A DNA stretch of 64,000 nt, from the NCBI GenBank assembly GCA_963812335.1, contig CAWEUU010000005.1:1-64000 (forward strand). The letters run 5' to 3'. The DNA comes from VRUE01 sp963812335. Lineage in GTDB: Bacteria; Actinomycetota; Thermoleophilia; Solirubrobacterales; 70-9. The notes below the pieces were generated by a model that worked only from the letters and a program-made list of their open reading frames with translations, searched no databases and was not told the DNA's origin. This document shows, piece after piece, positions 1-8,393 of the stretch; positions within the stretch are counted from its first letter, which is position 1, and the number at the start of each line of letters is the position of its first letter. Position numbers and translations under genes: made by a program.

Positions 1-6
1 GTCGAT

Positions 7-573
7 TCAGCCCTTGTCGGGGCGGTCCGGGTAGATCTCGTCGATCGTGACGAGGGCCCGGTAGGGGGCGGCCGCGGCCGCTTCTATGGCTTCTCCGCCG
101 CCCGCAAGGCGGTCGACCACGGCGATCACGGCGACGGGCTCAAGGCCCTGCTCGCCGACCCGTTCGATCGCCTTCACGGTCGAGCCGCCGGTGGTGACGG
201 TGTCCTCGACGACGAGCACCCTGTCGCCCTCCTCCACCGGGCCCTCGACCCAGCGCTGCAGGCCGTGCTGCTTGCGCTCAGCGCGGACGAAGAAGCCGAC
301 GAGCCCCTCTCCGGCGGGGACCGCGAGCGCGGCACAGCTGGGCGGGATCGCCGCGGTCGCCGGGCCGCCGACCGCGCTCGCCCCGGCCTCGACCGCCGCC
401 GCCGCGATCAGCTCGCCGGCCGCCCGGAACCCGGCCGGCCGCAGCAGCGCCCGCCGCGCATCGACGTAGTACTGCGCCGTCGCCCCGCTCGCCAGCGTCA
501 CCTCGCCGACGATCAGCGAGTGCTCGCGCAGCTCGGCGAGCAGGGTCCGCTTGGCCGCGTCCAGGTCAGGCAT
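7..573 (-). CDS. pyrE: Orotate phosphoribosyltransferase
   Basis: Cytosolic enzyme of pyrimidine synthesis that joins orotate and PRPP to give orotidine 5'-phosphate. The 188-residue product has the usual length. The PRPP-binding loop VLVVEDTVTTGGS is near residues 120-132, and the N-terminal half has the family pattern (LASGATAQYYVDAR, GPATAAIPPSCA). The ATG at 573 lies 9 nt after the stop of the upstream L,D-transpeptidase on the same strand, so the two may be co-transcribed. No other pyrimidine gene is in the window. Confidence 0.95.
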   Translation of the reverse strand: MPDLDAAKRTLLAELREHSLIVGEVTLASGATAQYYVDARRALLRPAGFRAAGELIAAAAVEAGASAVGGPATAAIPPSCAALAVPAGEGLVGFFVRAERKQHGLQRWVEGPVEEGDRVLVVEDTVTTGGSTVKAIERVGEQGLEPVAVIAVVDRLAGGGEAIEAAAAAPYRALVTIDEIYPDRPDKG

Positions 574-582
574 CTGGGCCGC

Positions 583-1323
583 TCACCAGATGAAGATGTC
601 TTCGCCGTACCGAATCCGGCGGTAGATCTCCGGCTGGTCGGCGACGAAGGTGCGCAGGCAGCCGTGGCTGGCGGGGTAGTGCGGCACCGATTCGTAGCCG
701 TGCACCGCGTAGCCGCCGTAGAAGTACCAGGAGTAGTACATGCCGTGCGAGTTGTAGCCGGGTTCGGTGCGGATGAACCGGTAGTGGCCCGTGACCGTCG
801 GGGTCGAGGACTTGCCGGAGGAGATCGGGTAGATCGCGTAGGCCTTCCTGCCCTTGGCGAAGACGAGCACCTGCTTGCCGAGCGGCGCCTCGACGTGACG
901 GCCGGCGCCGGGGTGGCGCACGCGGTAGCCGCCACGACCGGCGAAGACGCGCTTGACCAGGCCCTTGCCGGCGCGGAAGCTGCGGCTCATCCCGTTGACT
1001 TTGCGGTAGGCGAGCACGCCGCGCGCGGTCGCCGAAGCAGCGCTGTTGGCGATGTAGCCGAGCTTGCGCATCGCCCGACGACGACGACGCCGCACTGGCC
1101 TTGTGCAGGCCGGAAGCGGACCTTCCAGCTCTTGCGCACGTGCCGTCGCCGCCAGCCGCCGTCCTTGTGGCTGGCGCTGACCGCGTACTGCCCGCCTCAC
1201 GGCGGATCTTCGCGCGGAACGCCGTCGCCCTTGCCCTTGCCGCCCGAGCTTGCGCTGACCCGCTCGCCGTCGAGGAGAAGTGACCTCGACCCGCTGCCCG
1301 GCACGAGGGCTCGACCGTGCCAC
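583..1323 (-). CDS. L,D-transpeptidase (YkuD family), N-terminal part frameshifted
   Basis: The C-terminal 160 residues are a clear L,D-transpeptidase (peptidoglycan 3-3 cross-linking, cell surface). A short peptidoglycan-binding-like helix pair (RKLGYIANSAASATARGVLA) precedes the catalytic region with its HGYESVPHYPASHGCLRT signature (His and Cys visible). Upstream of about 1065 the coding signal jumps between frames: GQYAVSASHKDGG reads in one frame near 1090-1195 and DGERVSASSGGKGKGDG in another near 1210-1280. The N-terminal Ig-like and export region therefore appears scrambled by several one-base indels, and its start is uncertain. GTG at 1323 is only the ORF limit. A TAAGAT box near 1370 on this strand could be the promoter. 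A real pseudogene is possible, but the catalytic domain is intact. Confidence 0.75.
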   Translation of the reverse strand: MARSSPRAGQRVEVTSPRRRAGQRKLGRQGQGRRRSARRSAVRRAVRGQRQPQGRRLAATARAQELEGPLPACTRPVRRRRRRAMRKLGYIANSAASATARGVLAYRKVNGMSRSFRAGKGLVKRVFAGRGGYRVRHPGAGRHVEAPLGKQVLVFAKGRKAYAIYPISSGKSSTPTVTGHYRFIRTEPGYNSHGMYYSWYFYGGYAVHGYESVPHYPASHGCLRTFVADQPEIYRRIRYGEDIFIW

Positions 1324-1473
1324 CGGGACTTGCCGAGATCGCGCGCGGCCCCTTCAGGTGCCGATCTCGATCTTACCGCGCGGCGGGCACCGCGGCGCAG
1401 CCTTCGCCCGGCAGCGCGCGTGCGGCGAGGGCCGAGCAGCGGCGAGGTCGGGCGGAGCTTCACCGCCGAAATC

Positions 1474-2227
1474 CTACTGGCCGATCAGGGCGACGGAGTT
1501 GTTCAGCATGTGCAGCAGGATCCCCGGCAGGATCGAGCCGGTCTTCTCGTAGAGCAGGCAGAGGATGAAGCCGAAGGCGATCAGCGGCGGCACGGCGCTG
1601 ATCCCGGTGAGCGCGTGCAGGGCGCCGAAGACCAGGGCCGCGACCGCGGCGGCGATCCAGCGCGGGTAGCGGTTTCGCAGCCCGCCGAAGAGCATGCCGC
1701 GGAAGCAGAGCTCCTCGCTGACCGGCGCCGCGATCGCGATCAGCAGGATCTGCACCGGCAGCGCCCCGAAGCCCTCGGCGATGTCCTCCTGTTCGGGCAC
1801 GCCGAAGATGCCCGCGTAGACGATCGCGAAGAGCAGATACGCCCCGATCGCCGCCGCGCTCCACTTCAGCGCCGCGCCGAGCCGGAAGCCGCCGCACCCC
1901 CAGCCGCGCCAGCATCTCGCCCAGCGTCCTCGCCCCCCAGCGCGCCGCCAGGGCGAGCGGGACCAGCAGGAACGCCAGCGCGGTCGCAAGCTGCACGGCG
2001 ACGTTGGCCGGGGTGCTGAGATCCCCTTCGCCGGGACCGTCGACGATCACCACCGGCACCCCGAGCAGAATTCCAACCCCCAATGCCAGCACCACCCCCA
2101 ACACGGCGGCGCCCGCGCCCCAGTTGGCGTACGGGAAGGACCCCGGGGGTCGATCCGGCGGAGCCTCCCCGCTGTTCGCTCCGGCGGATCGACCCCCGGG
2201 GTCCCCTGCGGCTAAGTTGCTGTCCAT
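1474..2227 (-). CDS. CPBP family intramembrane glutamic protease, one frameshift
   Basis: Membrane protease-like protein of the CPBP (CAAX/bacteriocin-processing) family. Several hydrophobic helices are visible, and the motif SEELCFRGMLFGG (the EExxxR motif) is followed by a His-containing helix (FGALHALTG) and a final HMLNNSVAL segment. The reading frame breaks near 1887-1895: the first part ends ...MLARLGVRRL and the second continues FRLGAALKWSAAAIG after removing one G. The ATG at 2227 lies in a CATG shared with the divergent mscS start. The first 40 residues are low-complexity and contain a 27-bp inverted repeat, so the true N-terminus could be further in (near the first membrane helix). 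Confidence 0.8.
2138..2204. repeat. Long inverted repeat (26 of 27 bp arms)
   Basis: Left arm 2138-2164 and right arm 2178-2204 are reverse complements with one mismatch; the loop is about 13 nt. The element lies within the predicted N-terminal coding part of the CPBP protease and just before the mscS promoter. It resembles the other long hairpins in this window in layout, but I find no conserved loop. Confidence 0.85.
2213..2218 (+). promoter_or_regulatory. Leaderless -10 box of mscS
   Basis: TAAGTT, then 7 nt, then the ATG at 2226. There is no Shine-Dalgarno sequence, so transcription probably starts at or next to the A of the start codon. Confidence 0.5.
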
Positions 2228-2642
2228 GACGCCGCCAGTCTCCCAGGTCTCGCGGTCCCGAAAGACCCGCCTGCGCTTCCTGCGCCGGCTGCTGATCCTG
2301 ACCGTCTTCCTCGTCCTCGCCGGGATCGCGATCGGCCAGTTCACCGAGCTGAAGCGGGTCGCCACGGCGATCCTCGCCTCGACCGCGGTGCTGGCCGCGA
2401 TCGTCGGCTTCGCCTCCCAGCACACGATCGCCAACGTCGTCGCCGGGGTGATGCTGGCGGTCTCCCAGCCCTTCCGGATCGGCGACCGGATCAGCTTCGA
2501 AGAAGTCGAGGGCCGGGTCGTCGACATCACCCTCTCCTACACCTACGTCAGCCCCGGCGACGGCACCTCGGTCGTGATCCCCAACCAGATGCTGGTCGAG
2601 GGGATCGTGCACAACCTCTCCACCGCCGACACCGAAGCCTGA
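2226..2642 (+). CDS. Small MscS-type mechanosensitive channel
   Basis: A 138-residue inner-membrane protein with one N-terminal helix (RLLILTVFLVLAGIAIG), an MscS pore helix rich in Ala and Gly (ILASTAVLAAIVGFASQHTI) and the start of the beta domain (FRIGDRISFEEVEGRVVDI ... VVIPNQMLVEGIVHN). It ends just after the conserved IPN region, so it lacks the C-terminal alpha/beta cage of E. coli MscS; compact MscS proteins of this kind exist. The start at 2226 is chosen because family similarity begins there and a TAAGTT box sits 7 nt upstream. The ORF is open upstream only because it runs antisense to the protease gene. Confidence 0.85.
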   Translation: MTPPVSQVSRSRKTRLRFLRRLLILTVFLVLAGIAIGQFTELKRVATAILASTAVLAAIVGFASQHTIANVVAGVMLAVSQPFRIGDRISFEEVEGRVVDITLSYTYVSPGDGTSVVIPNQMLVEGIVHNLSTADTEA

Positions 2643-2669
2643 GCGGCCGGGTCGGCGCAGCTGCCCGGA

Positions 2670-2675
2670 TACCCT
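2670..2675 (+). promoter_or_regulatory. Leaderless -10 box of the class A PBP
   Basis: TACCCT followed by 7 nt and the ATG at 2683; no ribosome-binding site precedes the start. Confidence 0.5.
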
Positions 2676-2682
2676 TTTTGCG

Positions 2683-4826
2683 ATGACGCAGCGCAACCGC
2701 CGACGTCAGCGCCACCGGGGGGGAGCGGGCGGCAAGTTCCTCTTCGTCGCCCTCGGCGTCGTCGCCCTGCTCGCGGTGGCGGCGGTCGGAATCGCCTCCT
2801 GGGTGCTCGACGTCGCCGCCGACGCTCCCTCGCTCGCCTCCTGTAGGCCGATCGAGAAGGGCGGCAACTCGGTCCTCTACGCCGGCGACGGCAGCCGGCT
2901 CGGCGATCGTCGAGTCCGACGAGGCGCGCACGCCGGTCTCGATCAAGCGCATCCCGGGGCGGGTGCAGCAGGGAACGGTCGCGATCGAGGACGAGCGCTT
3001 CTTCGAGCACGGCGGGATCGACCCGGAGGGCATCGCCCGCGCCGCGCTGAAGAACCTCGAAGCGGGCGAGACCGTGGAGGGCGGCTCGACGATCACCCAG
3101 CAGCTCGTGCGCAACCTCTGCATCTCCAACCCGACCCGCGACCTCGAACGCAAGATCATCGAGGCGAAGCTGGCGATCGAGTACGCGAAGCGCCACAGCA
3201 AGCGCGAAGTCCTCGGCCAGTACCTCAACACCGCCTCCTACGGGACGATCGAGGGCAGCACGGCGATCGGCGTCCAGGCCGCCTCGAAGATCTACTTCTC
3301 GCGCCCGGTCTGGAAGCTGAAGCTGCGCCAGGCGGCGCTGCTCGCCGGCCTGCCGCAGGCGCCGACCACCTACAACCCGGTGCTCAACCCCGACGGCGCG
3401 CGCGCCCGCCGCAACTCCGTGCTCTCCCAGATGGCGAGGCTCGGCTACGTCTCACGCCGCCAGGCGCGCAGGGCGCAGGCGCTCGGCCTCGGGCTGGACC
3501 TCGACCGCGGCTACTTCTCCAAGCGCCAGCCCTACTTCTTCGACTACGTCGAGGACAAGCTGATCGAGGCGCTACGGGGTCAACACCGTGCGCAAGGGCG
3601 GGCTCGAGGTCTACACGACCGTCGACCCACGCCTGCAGGAGGTCGGCCTGGAGGGGATGCAGTCGGCTCTGCCCTACCCCGAAGACCCCGCCTCGGCTCT
3701 GGTCTCGATCGACCCGCGCGACGGCTACATCAAGGCGATGGTCTCCAGCACCGACTACGACGACAGCAAGTTCAACCTCGCCGCCCAGGGCCACCGCCAG
3801 CCCGGCTCGACCTTCAAGACCTTCGTGCTGACCACCGCGATCAAGCAGGGGATCGATCCCTACTCGACCTACTACACCTCCAAGCACCTCGACCTCGACC
3901 TCGAGGAGTGGGGGCACTGGGAGGTGAGCACCGCCGACGAGGGCTACCAGGGGACGATCAACCTGAAGCAGGCGACGGTCGCCTCCGACAACACCGTCTT
4001 CGCCCAGCTCGACCTCGACGTCGGGCCGCGCGCGGTCAAGGCGACGGCGAAGTCGATGGGGATCGAATCCGAGCTCGACGGGATCCCGGCCGAGGGGATC
4101 GGCGGCCTGCGGATCGGCGTCTCGCCGCTGGAGCTGGCCAACGCCTACGCGACCCTCGCCGCCGGCGGCGTCCGCCGCAACCCGATCGCGATCCGCCGGG
4201 TCGAGTTCCCCGGCGGTCGCATCGACAAGCCCGAGGCCGCCGACCCGCGCCGCGTCGTGCCCGAGGCCGCCGCCTACGAGGTCTGGCGGCTGCTGCACGA
4301 CAACATCACCGAAGGCACCGGAACCGCCGCCTACACCGGCTGCCCCGGCCAGGGCGGCAAGACGGGGACGACCGACAACTACACCGACGCCTGGTTCACC
4401 GGCATCCAGCCCAACCTGGCGACCGCGGTCTGGGTCGGCTACCCGGAGTCCAACGAGATCGAAATGACCAGCGTCCACGGCTCGATCGTGTTCGGCGGCA
4501 CCTTCCCGGCGCAGATCTGGCACTCGCTCTACGCCGACGCCGAAGTCCCCTGCGAGGAATACGAGCAGCCCGCGCAGGAGATCAGCTGGGCGCCCTTCTT
4601 CGGCACCTACACGGCTGGGCCGCCGGACAGCAAGGGCGCCGGATCGGACTTCGAAGCCGAGGAGGGCGAAAGCCGAGCGGAGCGCCTGGGCAAGGAAGCG
4701 ACCGGCGGCTACGACCCCGACGCCTACGCCCCAGGCGCGGGCCAGGAACCGACCCCCGTCCCACCGCCGCCCCCGTCCGGCGGAGGAGGCGGCGCAGGCG
4801 TAGACACCGGCGCCGCGGCCGGTTGA
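2683..4826 (+). CDS. Class A penicillin-binding protein (transglycosylase/transpeptidase), two frameshifts
   Basis: Bifunctional peptidoglycan synthase anchored by one N-terminal helix (residues about 18-42). The GT51 domain shows EDERFFEHGGID and GGSTITQQLVRN; the transpeptidase domain shows the active-site Ser in QPGSTFKTF, SDN (ASDNTVF) and KTGTT. A Gly/Pro-rich tail ends the protein (about 715 residues). Two one-base insertions split the ORF: one near 2905 (an extra G before GATCGTCGAG) and one near 3577 (an extra G in a G run). Removing each restores continuous family sequence, so I regard the gene as intact and the sequence as erroneous. Confidence 0.88.
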
Positions 4827-4840
4827 GCGGCCCCCGCAGG

Positions 4841-4885
4841 CGAATCTGCAAAAAGGGCTTGTATACGTGCCTTTATGCAGATTCG
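4841..4885. terminator. 17-bp hairpin after the PBP gene
   Basis: CGAATCTGCA (4841-4850) pairs with TGCAGATTCG (4876-4885), and the pairing extends inward through AAAGG/CCTTT. The loop holds GTATAC. It follows the PBP stop by 14 nt. There is no 3' U-tract, and the possible TTG start of the next gene lies inside it, so it may be an attenuator or translation-control hairpin rather than a plain terminator. Confidence 0.5.
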
Positions 4886-5950
4886 GTCGACGGCCGCTGG
4901 GCGTGGGGCGCGATCTTCGCCCTGGTCGCCGCCTTTGCCGTGGCGCCGGTGCTGCTCTCGCACGATGTCTACTGCTACGTCGACTACGCGCGCCTGGGGG
5001 TCGTCCACGGCCTCGATCCATACGTCTACGCGCCGGCAGCCGAACCCTTCGACCCCGCCTACGCCCGTGTCACCTGGATCGACGCGACCAGCGCCTACGG
5101 CCCGCTGTTCACCCTCATCACCTACCCCGTCGCCTGGCTGCCGGTCAATGCCGCGGTCGCGGCGCTGAAGGCGCTCGGCGCCCTCGCCGTCCTCGGCATC
5201 GCGACCCTCGTCTACCGCGTCGCCCCGTCCCGCGGCGTCTCCCCCCTTCCCGCCGCTGCCTTCGTCGCCCTCAATCCCCTGGTCCTGATCCACGTCGTCG
5301 GCGGCGCCCACAACGACGGCCTGGCGATGTTCGCCGCCACGTTCGGCCTCGCCGCGATGCTCAGCGCGAGAGAGGCAGGCGCCGGCGCCGCCTTCGTCGC
5401 CGCCTTCGCGATCAAGGCCCCGGCGGCGCTTGCCGCCCCCTTCGCCCTGCTCGCCTCGCTGCGCGCTGGACTTCCGCCGGGCTCCAGCACGGTCAAGGTC
5501 CGACACGGCGCAACTCGTGGGCCAACCGCTCTGCTGCTCGGCGGAGGGGCGGCGGCGATCGCGATCGGCCTCGCCTCCTACGCCGCCTTCGGCTGGAACT
5601 GGCTCGACGCCCTCGGCCTCGCCGGCGAGAACCAGGATCGCACGACCCACATGAGCATCCCGATCACCGTCGCCCGCCTCAGCGGCCTCGACCCCAGCGC
5701 GGTCCGCGCCACGGCCCTGGCCCTCTTCGCCCTCGCCTTCCTCTACCTGCTGCTCAGGACCTGGCGGGGCATGGACTGGATCCGCGCCTCGGCCTGGTCC
5801 TCCTTCGCCCTCCTCCTGGCAACCGCCTGGCTCCTCCCCTGGTACCTGATCTGGGCCCTTCCCCTCGTGGCCCTGTCCCGCGACCGCCCCCTCCAACTCC
5901 TAATCCTGGCGCTGACGGCGTTCCAACTCCCCGCCCGGATGCCGCTATGA
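4859..5950 (+). CDS. GT-C membrane glycosyltransferase, MptA/MptB-like (polyprenol-phosphomannose dependent)
   Basis: A polytopic membrane protein of about 363 residues with the signature of actinobacterial alpha-1,6-mannosyltransferases: SHDVYCYVDYARLGVVHGLD, a DPAYARVTW segment, and YGPLFTL. These enzymes extend lipomannan or related polysaccharides from polyprenol-P-mannose outside the membrane. At least eight hydrophobic stretches are visible. The start is unclear. A TTG at 4859 after an AAAAAGGG stretch fits but lies in a hairpin; GTG at 4939 would remove part of the first helix. Family members usually carry more N-terminal sequence, so the N-terminus may be affected by a frame error. 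Confidence 0.7.
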   Translation: MYTCLYADSVDGRWAWGAIFALVAAFAVAPVLLSHDVYCYVDYARLGVVHGLDPYVYAPAAEPFDPAYARVTWIDATSAYGPLFTLITYPVAWLPVNAAVAALKALGALAVLGIATLVYRVAPSRGVSPLPAAAFVALNPLVLIHVVGGAHNDGLAMFAATFGLAAMLSAREAGAGAAFVAAFAIKAPAALAAPFALLASLRAGLPPGSSTVKVRHGATRGPTALLLGGGAAAIAIGLASYAAFGWNWLDALGLAGENQDRTTHMSIPITVARLSGLDPSAVRATALALFALAFLYLLLRTWRGMDWIRASAWSSFALLLATAWLLPWYLIWALPLVALSRDRPLQLLILALTAFQLPARMPL

Positions 5951-6003
5951 GCATTCGATCGGAGGGGGAGGGTGTCCCTCGAACCGGCGGATACTCACGA
6001 CCG

Positions 6004-7083
6004 CTAAAGAATCTCCGGCGCGGGAACCTCGGGATCGCCGTCCCGCGCCTCCGCCTCTTCCTCCTCCGGCGAGGCATGGACGATCCCGGTCGGGACCGAC
6101 CATCCCTGGCGCCTGCCGATCGCCGTGGCGAGGCCGACGTAGGCCACCTCGACCACGGTCATCACGCCGCGCACGGCGATCGCGATCAGCGAGCCGAGCG
6201 CGAAGCTGCCGCCGGGAACTGCTCCCTTCACCGCCCAGGCGAAAGCGGCGTCGCGGATGCCGAGCCCGGCCGGGGCGACGAGGGTGACCAGCGCGGCGAC
6301 GTAGCCGACCGCCTGCGCCGAGCCGACGGTGAGGATCTCACTCGGCGGGACGCTGGTCACCGAGCGCGCGACGCAGTAGATCCCGAGCGAGACCACGCCC
6401 CAGACGAGCACGTAGTAGGCGATCAGGGTGAGCACGCCGCGCAGCGGGATGACTGCCGGCAGCGGATCGCGGCCGAAGGCGCGCAGAGCGCGATTCGCGA
6501 GCGGGCCGAAGACGCGCGGCTGCAGGATCGCGATCGCCAGCGGGAGGATCAGCAGCACCGCCCAGCGCAGCGGCTGGCCCTCGAGGTCGGGGTGGCTGAT
6601 CAGGAAGTAGGCGGCGAAGGCCATCCCCGCAGTTGCCGAGATCGCCTGCTCATAGGCGATGCTGGCCACGGTGAGCCGGCGCGGCACCCCCGCCCGCTCG
6701 GAGAGCAGCACCCGGCCGAGCACGTAGAGGACGCTGCCCGGCACGTAGCGGGCCAGCAGCGGCTGGCCCCAGGCGACCTGCGCGCGGCCGACGCCGATCG
6801 GGTGATCGAGGAAGCGCAGGATCAGGTCCCAACCGAGCGCGCTGAGCACGTAGAAGGCGATCAGGCCGAGGAAGGCGGGGGCGAGCCAGACAAGGTGGAA
6901 GTGGACGCCCTGGTCCTGAATCTCCGCCCACTGGTTGACGACGGTGAGGACGAGGAAGCCGAAGACGAGGATCGCGATGCCGAGCTGGATCGCGAGGCGG
7001 ACTCGCTTGCTGCGCGGCGGTCGGGTGCCGACCTTGGCGCCGGCCTCGCCGATCCGGTGTAGGAGTGGTCGTTCCTCTGCCAC
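6004..7083 (-). CDS. Flippase-like integral membrane protein (UPF0104 / lysylphosphatidylglycerol synthase TM region family)
   Basis: A 359-residue polytopic protein. The core GWDLILRFLDHPIG, the helix with RYVPGSVLYVLGR and the loop APAGLGIRDAAFAW are typical of the family that includes the membrane half of MprF and putative glycolipid flippases. The C-terminal tail is acidic and cytosolic (SPEEEEAEARDGD). It is convergent with the GT-C transferase at 4859-5950, and the two could act on the same lipid-linked sugar, which is inference only. The start is GTG; a TAAGGT box lies 9 nt upstream. Confidence 0.75.
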   Translation of the reverse strand: MAEERPLLHRIGEAGAKVGTRPPRSKRVRLAIQLGIAILVFGFLVLTVVNQWAEIQDQGVHFHLVWLAPAFLGLIAFYVLSALGWDLILRFLDHPIGVGRAQVAWGQPLLARYVPGSVLYVLGRVLLSERAGVPRRLTVASIAYEQAISATAGMAFAAYFLISHPDLEGQPLRWAVLLILPLAIAILQPRVFGPLANRALRAFGRDPLPAVIPLRGVLTLIAYYVLVWGVVSLGIYCVARSVTSVPPSEILTVGSAQAVGYVAALVTLVAPAGLGIRDAAFAWAVKGAVPGGSFALGSLIAIAVRGVMTVVEVAYVGLATAIGRRQGWSVPTGIVHASPEEEEAEARDGDPEVPAPEIL

Positions 7084-7147
7084 GTCTGCCGCACCTTAGT
7101 GGGGTCGGGGGCTGCCACCGGGTGCCCGCTGAGGGGAGAATGCGCAC

Positions 7148-8149
7148 ATGGGCGAGTTCGAGTTGATCGAGCGGATCAGGCGGAAACTGCCGCAGGCCGG
7201 GTCGCGGGTTCGGCTCGGCAGCGGCGACGACGCGGCGATCTCCGTTCCCGGCGGCGCCACCGCGACGTCGGTCGACGCGCTGATCGACGGCGTCCACTTC
7301 AGGCGCGAGTGGTGCAGCCCGGCGCAGATCGGCGCCAAGGCGCTCGCCGCCGCCCTCTCCGACCTCGCCGCGATGGGGGCCGAGCCGGGCGAGGCCTACG
7401 TCGTCCTCGGCGTCCCCGCCGATCTCGACGAGGACGGCTGCGTCGAGTTGCTCGACGGGATGGCGGCGCTGGCGGAGGAGAGCGGCACGACGCTCGCCGG
7501 CGGCGATGTCACCCGCGCCCCGGCCCTGACGCTCGCGGTCACGGTCGTCGGCCACGCCGGCGATGCGGCCGCGTTCGTCACCCGCTCCGGCGCCCGCCCG
7601 GGCGACGCGCTCGTCGTCACCGGTGAGCTCGGCGGCGCCGCGGCCGGCCTTCTCCTCCTGGCGGGCCCGGAGCAAGCGCGTTCGCCCTTTGTCGACCCAG
7701 GCCGGACAAACGACGAACGCGCCCGTGGGCTGATCGGGCGACAGCTCGAGCCGCGGCCGCGGCTGGCGGCGGGACAGGCGCTTGCGGCGGCGGGGGCGAC
7801 GGCGATGATCGACCTCAGCGACGGGCTCGGCGGCGACGCCGGGCACGTCGCCAGGGCGAGCGGCGCCGGGCTGCGCATCGACGCCGGCGCCCTGCCGATC
7901 CAGGCCGGCGTCGCCGAGGTCGCCGCGACCGCGGGCCGCGACCCGCTCGAGCTCGCCGCGGGGGGCGGCGAGGACTACGAGCTGCTTGCCGCGCTACCGC
8001 CCGGCCGGCTCGAGGCCGCCGCCGCGGGGGTGGAGAGGCAGGGGACGCGAGTGACCCGGATCGGCGAAGTCGTCGCCGGGGAAGGGGTCGAGATCAGGCT
8101 GCCTGACGGCGGGCTTCTGCCGCCGGCAGGCTTTGACCAGCTGGGCTGA
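7148..8149 (+). CDS. thiL: Thiamine-monophosphate kinase
   Basis: Phosphorylates thiamine monophosphate to the active diphosphate in the cytosol. The 333-residue length is normal. Visible motifs are the N-terminal GSGDDAAIS, VDALIDGVHFRRE, the metal-binding DLAAMGAEP, GGDVTRAP, and DLSDGLGGDAGHVA. ATG at 7148 is preceded by GAGGGGAGAA. It is divergent from the flippase-like gene. No TPP riboswitch is evident upstream. Its last 56 nt overlap the 3' end of the small FlgM-like ORF on the other strand. Confidence 0.95.
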   Translation: MGEFELIERIRRKLPQAGSRVRLGSGDDAAISVPGGATATSVDALIDGVHFRREWCSPAQIGAKALAAALSDLAAMGAEPGEAYVVLGVPADLDEDGCVELLDGMAALAEESGTTLAGGDVTRAPALTLAVTVVGHAGDAAAFVTRSGARPGDALVVTGELGGAAAGLLLLAGPEQARSPFVDPGRTNDERARGLIGRQLEPRPRLAAGQALAAAGATAMIDLSDGLGGDAGHVARASGAGLRIDAGALPIQAGVAEVAATAGRDPLELAAGGGEDYELLAALPPGRLEAAAAGVERQGTRVTRIGEVVAGEGVEIRLPDGGLLPPAGFDQLG

Positions 8150-8270
8150 TCGCCGGCCCGACCAGAAGCTCGCGGACGCTGCGGCGGCGCAGCATCGCGC
8201 GCGCCACAAGCTCCGGCTCGGGCCGGTAGGTGCCGTTCTCGACAAGGCTTTTCAGCTGACTCTGCTGCAT
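8094..8270 (-). CDS. Small FlgM-like (anti-sigma factor type) protein
   Basis: A 58-residue ORF. Its N-terminal half, LKSLVENGTYRPEPELVARA followed by MLRR, matches the short pattern of the FlgM C-terminal sigma-binding region (VxxGxYxxxxxxVAxxML). The tail is Ala/Pro-rich and overlaps the end of thiL in antisense. No flagellar gene is in this window, so the partner sigma factor is unknown. It is divergent from the response regulator (8394), and the 120-nt space between them must hold both promoters. The assignment is from pattern only. Confidence 0.5.
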   Translation of the reverse strand: MQQSQLKSLVENGTYRPEPELVARAMLRRRSVRELLVGPAISPAGQSLPAAEARRQAA

Positions 8271-8381
8271 TGCTTTTGCTCGTATCGGCCGGCCGCCGGG
8301 GAACCTTAGTTCTTGGTACTCGCACATACGTCCAAGGAACCAACTTCCGCCCCATGTGCCGGGAGGGCGCAGGGCGGCAAG

Positions 8382-8387
8382 TACGAT
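8382..8387 (+). promoter_or_regulatory. Leaderless -10 box of the response regulator
   Basis: TACGAT, 6 nt, then ATG at 8394. This spacing decides the start, because an in-frame ORF extends further upstream without a start context. Confidence 0.5.
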
Positions 8388-8393
8388 TTCTCC

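Noticed and set aside
5951..6003. Terminator or repeat between the convergent GT-C and flippase genes.
   Set aside because: No clear inverted repeat; only a partial match to the interior of the 54106 hairpin.
7084..7147. TPP riboswitch before thiL.
   Set aside because: Only 64 nt are available and the TPP core motifs are not present.
8271..8381. Riboswitch or structured RNA before the two-component operon (GGAACC and CCAAGGAACC repeats).
   Set aside because: Some short complementarity, but no match to a known consensus, and the -10 box at 8382 implies the region is not transcribed with the operon.
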